Under the pieces are notes generated by a model, which worked only from the letters and a program-made list of their open reading frames with translations, ran no database searches and was not told the origin of the DNA. A stretch of DNA of 9,577 bases from NCBI GenBank assembly GCA_947448105.1, contig CANFNE010000077.1:1-9577 (forward strand). Direction: 5' to 3'. The stretch is from Burkholderiales bacterium (lineage in GTDB: Bacteria > Pseudomonadota > Gammaproteobacteria > Burkholderiales > Burkholderiaceae_C). A program made the translations under genes and the position numbers. Below, piece by piece: positions 6,859 to 9,577 of the stretch (position 1 is the stretch's first letter; each line of letters opens with the position of its first letter).

Positions 6859-7023
6859 TTGCTCAAGCTCGTTGAAGTGGTAGTTTTGTTGTGCGCAGGC
6901 GCCCTGTTCTTTGCTTGGCAATGGCGCGATCTGCGTCAGGCGCGCGAGCACACCCGCAAGCAGCGCGAAGCGGCACAAAACACACAAGACGCACCCAGCC
7001 CCGAGAGCCCGTATGGCACCTAA
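6859..7023 (+). CDS. Small single-helix membrane protein, hypothetical
   Basis: I recognise no family. An ORF of 54 codons starts at TTG 6859 and ends at TAA 7021-7023, filling the gap between crtB and the DUF2269 gene. The predicted product has a hydrophobic helix at about residues 4-20 (LVEVVVLLCAGALFFAW), a strongly charged, probably helical stretch QWRDLRQAREHTRKQRE (21-37) and a polar tail ending SPESPYGT. The positive-inside rule places the C-terminus in the cytoplasm. Support comes from AAGGG (6848-6852) 6 bases before TTG, an 11-bp overlap with the next start (ATG 7013) in the same style as other overlaps here, and a clean membrane-protein composition. The start codon is a guess: TTG is rare, and GTG 6877 is another option. 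The frame is in phase with crtB. Confidence 0.55.
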   Translation: MLKLVEVVVLLCAGALFFAWQWRDLRQAREHTRKQREAAQNTQDAPSPESPYGT

Positions 7024-7465
7024 CCTGAAAATCATCCACCTGGTGTGCGCCTGCCTGTTTTTGGGCAACGTCATCGTCAGCGGCGTCTGGGCGCTGCTGG
7101 CCGAGCGCACGCGCGAGCACGCCATCATCCAGTTCAGCAACCGCATGGTGCTGATTACCGACGCGCTGTTTACGCTGGGCGGCGCCATTGGCGTGGTGTG
7201 GACCGGCCACGGCATGGCGCTGCACCTGGGCGGCGAAGCCTCGCACCCCTGGATCCAGTGGTCGTATGGCTTGCTCTCGTTCTCGGGCCTGATCTGGCTT
7301 CTTGTGCTGGTGCCGATTCAGTTCAAGCAACGTGCCTTGCTGCGCGCCAGCGATACCGTGGGCGAGGACTATTGGCGCCTGTCGCGCATCTGGCAAGCCG
7401 CCGGCGCGCTGGCCACCGTCTTGCCGTTGCCCATCGTTTACCTGATGGTGACCAAGCCCGCGTAG
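7013..7465 (+). CDS. DUF2269-like integral membrane protein
   Basis: A 150-residue membrane protein resembling the DUF2269 (predicted integral membrane) family; its function is unknown. Four membrane segments can be seen at about 6-29 (with H9 in KIIHLVCACLFLGN), 45-65, 84-104 and 128-146. H9, H66, H71 and H78 lie in or near membrane segments and could bind a cofactor, but this is speculation. The frame stays open to TTG 6911, but ATG 7013 is preferred because GAGAG (7003-7007) precedes it, the family N-terminus fits, and the upstream stretch reads as a basic non-homologous tail. It overlaps the small ORF by 11 bp and is the last gene before a strong terminator, so it belongs to the photosynthesis/carotenoid transcript. 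In Rhodobacter the gene after crtIB is tspO (crtK); this protein has four segments, not five, and does not look like TspO. Confidence 0.72.
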   Translation: MAPNLKIIHLVCACLFLGNVIVSGVWALLAERTREHAIIQFSNRMVLITDALFTLGGAIGVVWTGHGMALHLGGEASHPWIQWSYGLLSFSGLIWLLVLVPIQFKQRALLRASDTVGEDYWRLSRIWQAAGALATVLPLPIVYLMVTKPA

Positions 7466-7491
7466 GGCTCGCCGGGCGACGCCCCTTTTTT
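7465..7491 (+). terminator. Rho-independent terminator at the end of the photosynthesis transcript
   Basis: GGGCTCGC (7465-7472) can pair with GCGA-C-GCCC (7476-7484) through eight pairs, with C7480 bulged and a 3-base loop (CGG). After C7485 comes a run of six T (7486-7491). The stem begins at the last base of the DUF2269 stop codon. It is the only hairpin plus T-run I found in the + strand operon. Confidence 0.65.
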
Positions 7492-7495
7492 CCTG

Positions 7496-7513
7496 GTGCA
7501 GCATGCGCTGCAC
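7496..7513 (+). repeat. 7-bp inverted repeat upstream of the SDR gene
   Basis: GTGCAGC (7496-7502) and GCTGCAC (7507-7513) form a perfect inverted repeat around ATGC, 21 bases before the SDR start at 7535. It could be an operator for a regulator of the SDR gene or a leader hairpin. No T-run follows, so it is not a second intrinsic terminator. Confidence 0.4.
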
Positions 7514-7534
7514 GCTTCTACCGAGACCCGCACC

Positions 7535-8446
7535 ATGTCTGCACCCTCCAAGTCACTCACGGGCCAGGTCGTTCTGGTCACTGGCGCCGCCTCTGGCATA
7601 GGCGCGGCCACAGCGCTGGAACTGCTGCAGCGCGGCGCCCTGCCGGTGCTGGTGGACTGCGACGCCGGGCCGCTGGCGCACATGGCCGAACGCTGCGGCC
7701 CCGGCACGCTGCACCTGGTGGCCGACGTGACCGATTTGGCCGCCATGGAGCACGTGGTGGCACAGGCGCTGGCGCGCCACGGCCGCATCGACGCCGTGTT
7801 TGCCAACGCCGGCGTGGCCGCTTTTGGCCCGGTGGCCTATGTAGACCCGCAGGCCTGGAAACGCTGTTTTGAGGTGAACGTGTTTGGCGTGTTCAACACC
7901 GTGCGCGCCGCGCTGCCTGCGCTCCTGCAGGCGCACGGTTATGTGCTGATCAACGCCTCGGTGTCGTCGTTTGCGCACCCGCCGGTGATGTCGGCCTATG
8001 CGGCCAGCAAGTCGGCGGCAGAGGCCATGGGCAACGCGTGGCGCATTGAGCTGGCCGCGCACGGCGTTGACGTGGGCGTGGTGCACGCCGGCTGGGTGCG
8101 CACGCCGCTGGTCACCGAGGGCGCGCTGCACCCGGGCTTTGTGCGCCTGCGCGCCACCATGCCCGGCCCCATGAACAGCGAGACCAGCCCCGAGGACGCC
8201 GCCCGCGCCATCGTCAGCGGCATGGCCACTCGCCAAAGCCGCATCTTCATCCCCGGCTGGCTGCGCCTGCTGTATGCGCTGCGCGCGCTTTTGCACCTGC
8301 CTTTTGCCGAACGCGAACTGCGCCGCGCCGCACCCGAAATCGAGGCCATATACCTTGAAGGCCTGCAAGCCGAAGGCGCGCTTGCCTCATCCTTCGGCCC
8401 GCGCGAGCGGGAACGGACGCTGGAGCGGGCGCGGCGGGAGGGGTGA
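7535..8446 (+). CDS. Short-chain dehydrogenase/reductase, unknown substrate
   Basis: A 303-residue classical SDR, an NAD(P)-dependent oxidoreductase. The cofactor motif TGAASGIG is at 16-23, NAG at 91-93, the catalytic Asn at N115, Ser at S142, and the Tyr/Lys pair in YAASK at Y155 and K159; the Ser-Tyr distance of 13 fits classical SDRs. D41 after the second strand (VLVDCD) suggests a preference for NAD(H). The C-terminus extends past the core with a hydrophobic/basic segment (GWLRLLYALRALLHLP, 241-256) that could touch the membrane, then a charged tail. Start: the frame is open to GTG 7496, but the SDR fold begins just after ATG 7535, so ATG is chosen; the ribosome site is weak. It follows a terminator, so it is probably transcribed separately. 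A part in carotenoid or bacteriochlorophyll metabolism is possible from location only. Confidence 0.88.
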   Translation: MSAPSKSLTGQVVLVTGAASGIGAATALELLQRGALPVLVDCDAGPLAHMAERCGPGTLHLVADVTDLAAMEHVVAQALARHGRIDAVFANAGVAAFGPVAYVDPQAWKRCFEVNVFGVFNTVRAALPALLQAHGYVLINASVSSFAHPPVMSAYAASKSAAEAMGNAWRIELAAHGVDVGVVHAGWVRTPLVTEGALHPGFVRLRATMPGPMNSETSPEDAARAIVSGMATRQSRIFIPGWLRLLYALRALLHLPFAERELRRAAPEIEAIYLEGLQAEGALASSFGPRERERTLERARREG

Positions 8447-8464
8447 TGGCGGTGGTGGGGGCGG

Positions 8465-8481
8465 CGGGCGCCCGGCCGGGC
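8465..8481. repeat. Two overlapping GC palindromes between convergent genes
   Basis: CGGGCGCCCG (8465-8474) and GCCCGGCCGGGC (8470-8481) are each perfect palindromes sharing five bases, so they would compete in folding. They sit between the SDR stop and the stop of the minus-strand antitoxin-like ORF. No T-run follows on either strand. As a transcription end they would be atypical. Confidence 0.45.
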
Positions 8482-8663
8482 TAATGCGCCGTGGCGCGCT
8501 GGGCCAAGGTAAAACGCGCGGCCTGTTCGGCTAAACGCTTAGCGGTCTGAATCCGGACGAAAACCTCCAAGGCCTCGCGGAACAGATCTGCCTTGTCCAT
8601 GGTGGGATCGGCAAGTTCCAAGGCCTGCGCATATTCGAGCCTTTGCGTAAGTTGAAAACCCAT
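8481..8663 (-). CDS. Orphan VapB-like antitoxin, probably a remnant
   Basis: This 60-codon minus-strand ORF contains a stretch (QALELADPTMDKADLFREAL, about residues 13-32, then VFVRIQTAKRLA) that I recognise as typical of VapB-family (DUF2191-like) antitoxins of type II toxin-antitoxin systems. The N-terminal beta strand that should bind DNA (usually like RTTVTLDD) is not visible: the ORF starts MGFQLTQRLEY, and an in-frame stop precedes the ATG, so it cannot be extended. The usual C-terminal toxin-binding tail is also replaced by AARFTLAQRATAH. No VapC toxin follows, since the next sequence on this strand is antisense to the SDR gene. It is best read as a decaying orphan antitoxin; it could still be expressed. 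There is no good Shine-Dalgarno site. Confidence 0.5.
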   Translation of the reverse strand: MGFQLTQRLEYAQALELADPTMDKADLFREALEVFVRIQTAKRLAEQAARFTLAQRATAH

Positions 8664-8727
8664 TTTTCATCAAACGTAGCACCCCAGTGATCGCTTGGGC
8701 GTGCCCGAGCAAGAATTTACTGAAATT

Positions 8728-8750
8728 TTGCAACTAATGGATAGTTGCAA
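8728..8750. promoter_or_regulatory. Perfect 9-5-9 inverted repeat, probable hicAB operator
   Basis: TTGCAACTA (8728-8736) and TAGTTGCAA (8742-8750) are perfect inverted copies around ATGGA. The repeat lies 26 bases before hicA and inside an AT-richer intergenic region. HicB antitoxins carry a ribbon-helix-helix domain and repress their own operon by binding such palindromes, so this is the likely HicB site. A weak promoter candidate overlaps it (TTACTG 8717-8722 and GATAGT 8740-8745, 17-bp spacing). Confidence 0.6.
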
Positions 8751-8776
8751 CCCTCAGGGAATAGAGGCAAAAAAAC

Positions 8777-9049
8777 ATGTCCAAAAAAGACAAGCTATTG
8801 CAGAAGTTGTTTGCAAAACCGCCTCCCAAAGGATTTGCCTGGGACGACCTGGTGACCGTGATGACCCGGGTGGGCTTTGGCAATCATTGTGACGGCGGGT
8901 CACATGACATCTTTGAGCATGCGACTGGCCTGCGACTGTCCATGTCAAAGACCCATCCTTCGGGACTACTGAAACCTTATCAAGTGAAAAGCGCCAAGGA
9001 TGCAATCGAACGCACCGGCGCCATGGAGATGAATGATGTCAGCCAATAA
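8777..9049 (+). CDS. hicA: HicA-family mRNA interferase toxin
   Basis: A 90-residue HicA toxin, a small double-stranded-RNA-binding-fold ribonuclease that cleaves mRNA and halts translation when free of HicB. N-terminal KLLQKLFAKPPPKGFAWDDL (6-25) matches the first helix and loop, followed by VMTRVGF, and GGSHDIFEH (40-48) holds the catalytic histidine, H43. It is slightly longer than many HicA proteins, with a C-terminal tail (KDAIERTGAMEMNDVSQ) whose coding DNA overlaps the antitoxin gene by 14-17 bp. GAGG (8764-8767) lies 9 bases before the ATG. The toxin appears intact. Upstream lies the 9-5-9 inverted repeat. The upstream DNA is less GC-rich than the photosynthesis genes, which suggests horizontal gain. 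Confidence 0.88.
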   Translation: MSKKDKLLQKLFAKPPPKGFAWDDLVTVMTRVGFGNHCDGGSHDIFEHATGLRLSMSKTHPSGLLKPYQVKSAKDAIERTGAMEMNDVSQ

Positions 9050-9434
9050 ATTGATCTACAAAGGCTTTACCGGCTCGTTTGATGCCAGCCTGGAAGACGA
9101 GTGCCTTGTTGGCAAAGTGCTGTTTATCGACGACATCGTCACCTACGAAGGTGACACGGTGCCAGCGCTCAAAGCCAATTTTCAAGCTGCGGTGGATCGC
9201 TACCTGGCCTATTGCGAGAAGACCGGCAAAGCGGCCAACAAGCCCTACAGCGGAACCTTCAATGTCCGCGTGGGCTCCGATTTGCACCGGCAAGCGGCGA
9301 TTGCAGCCCAAGACGCGTCGATCAATTTGAACGAGTACGTGGCCAGGGCCATGCAGGCTGCCGTAGAACAGGCGCCGGCGGCAATGCTCGCGCCTAAAAA
9401 ACCATCGCGATTGCGCGGCAACGCAGCGCGTTAA
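9036..9434 (+). CDS. hicB: HicB-family antitoxin
   Basis: The antitoxin partner of HicA, which blocks the toxin and represses the operon. The N-terminal part (LIYKGFTGSFDASLEDECLV, then GKVLFIDDIVTYEG and a helix ending about residue 67) is the degraded RNase-H-like HicB fold. The C-terminal part (FNVRVGSDLHRQAAIAA and SINLNEYVARAM, about 84-115) is a ribbon-helix-helix DNA-binding domain. Two tandem ATG codons (9033 and 9036) are possible starts; GGAG at 9025-9028 leaves 7 bases to ATG 9036 and only 4 to ATG 9033, so 9036 is chosen (132 residues). The last 15 or so residues are basic and Pro/Ala-rich. It overlaps hicA and is followed by 25 bp before the convergent acyl-CoA synthetase stop. 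Confidence 0.9.
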   Translation: MSANKLIYKGFTGSFDASLEDECLVGKVLFIDDIVTYEGDTVPALKANFQAAVDRYLAYCEKTGKAANKPYSGTFNVRVGSDLHRQAAIAAQDASINLNEYVARAMQAAVEQAPAAMLAPKKPSRLRGNAAR

Positions 9435-9459
9435 CCGGCGCTTTTATCGGGTGCGTGTT

Positions 9460-9577
9460 TCAGCTAAACACCCCGCCATATTCCTTGCGCAAATCCCCCT
9501 TTTGCACCTTGCCGGTGCCGCCCACGGGCAGGGAGTCGAGGAAGACCACGTCGTCGGGCACCCACCATTTGGCGACC
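9460..9577 (-). CDS. AMP-forming acyl-CoA synthetase, C-terminal end
   Basis: The minus strand encodes the final 38 codons of an ANL-superfamily (AMP-binding) enzyme, ending at the codon complementary to 9460-9462. The visible VAKWWVPDDVVFLDSLPVGG, then TGKVQKGDLRKEYG, is the closing A10 region, with the conserved lysine in GGTGK needed for adenylate formation. Wording such as KWWVPDDV resembles medium/long-chain fatty-acyl-CoA synthetases, which activate fatty acids to acyl-CoA by way of acyl-AMP. The substrate cannot be decided from this tail. The gene converges on hicB and starts beyond the right edge of the window. I see no clear terminator in the 25-bp gap. Confidence 0.85.
   Translation of the reverse strand, partial: VAKWWVPDDVVFLDSLPVGGTGKVQKGDLRKEYGGVFS

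Noticed and set aside
6911..7012. Earlier TTG start for the DUF2269 gene
   Set aside because: The extra 34 residues are basic, non-hydrophobic and overlap the small ORF; ATG 7013 has GAGAG upstream and begins the membrane fold correctly.
7496..7534. Earlier GTG start for the SDR gene
   Set aside because: The extra 13 residues fall in the inverted-repeat leader and precede the SDR fold; ATG 7535 is the natural start.
7045..7872. Plus-strand 275-codon open frame across the DUF2269/SDR junction
   Set aside because: It overlaps both better-supported genes and the terminator, is Arg/Gly/Ala-rich and has no recognisable motif.
8539..8733. Second minus-strand frame over the VapB-like region as the real N-terminus after a frameshift
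   Set aside because: Its translation does not supply the expected VapB beta strand, so a simple frameshift does not restore the gene.
9435..9459. Bidirectional terminator between hicB and the acyl-CoA synthetase gene
   Set aside because: Only a very short, bulged stem can be drawn (ACC-G with C-GGGT) and no T-run follows, so the evidence is too weak.

Overview
The window is the distal end of a photosynthesis gene cluster from an aerobic, purple-type phototrophic proteobacterium, followed by an accessory segment. High G+C, the gene order and the protein types (oxygen-dependent AcsF, puhE joined directly to crtI-crtB) suggest a betaproteobacterium of the Burkholderiales (Comamonadaceae; Limnohabitans/Rhodoferax/Rubrivivax-like). 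The taxonomic guess is inference from gene content and remembered protein similarity, not from a search.

Positions 1-7491, + strand: the 3' end of lhaA, then puhA, puhB, puhC, acsF, puhE, crtI, crtB, an unlisted 54-codon ORF, and a DUF2269-type membrane protein. Genes are tightly packed: puhB/puhC share ATGA, puhE/crtI overlap by 26 bp, crtI/crtB by 20 bp, and the small ORF overlaps the DUF2269 gene by 11 bp. No intrinsic terminator was recognised before 7465-7491, where a GC-rich hairpin and six T residues follow the DUF2269 stop codon, so the whole block looks like one transcript. It joins reaction-centre structure (PuhA), RC/LH1 assembly (LhaA, PuhB, PuhC, PuhE), bacteriochlorophyll ring E formation (AcsF) and the first two carotenoid steps (CrtB makes phytoene, CrtI desaturates it).

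Positions 7492-8446: a short leader with an inverted repeat, then a classical short-chain dehydrogenase/reductase of unknown substrate, apparently its own transcription unit.

Positions 8447-9434: an accessory patch with toxin-antitoxin genes. A G-rich stretch with two overlapping palindromes is followed by a minus-strand orphan VapB-like antitoxin with a degenerate N-terminus, then a 113-bp divergent intergenic region with a perfect 9-5-9 inverted repeat (probable operator), and a complete overlapping hicA-hicB pair.

Positions 9460-9577, minus strand: the C-terminal 38 codons of an AMP-forming acyl-CoA synthetase running off the window.

The least ordinary parts are the small single-helix membrane ORF at 6859-7023, which is in phase with crtB directly after its stop codon, and the DUF2269 protein in the position that tspO (crtK) holds after crtIB in Rhodobacter.
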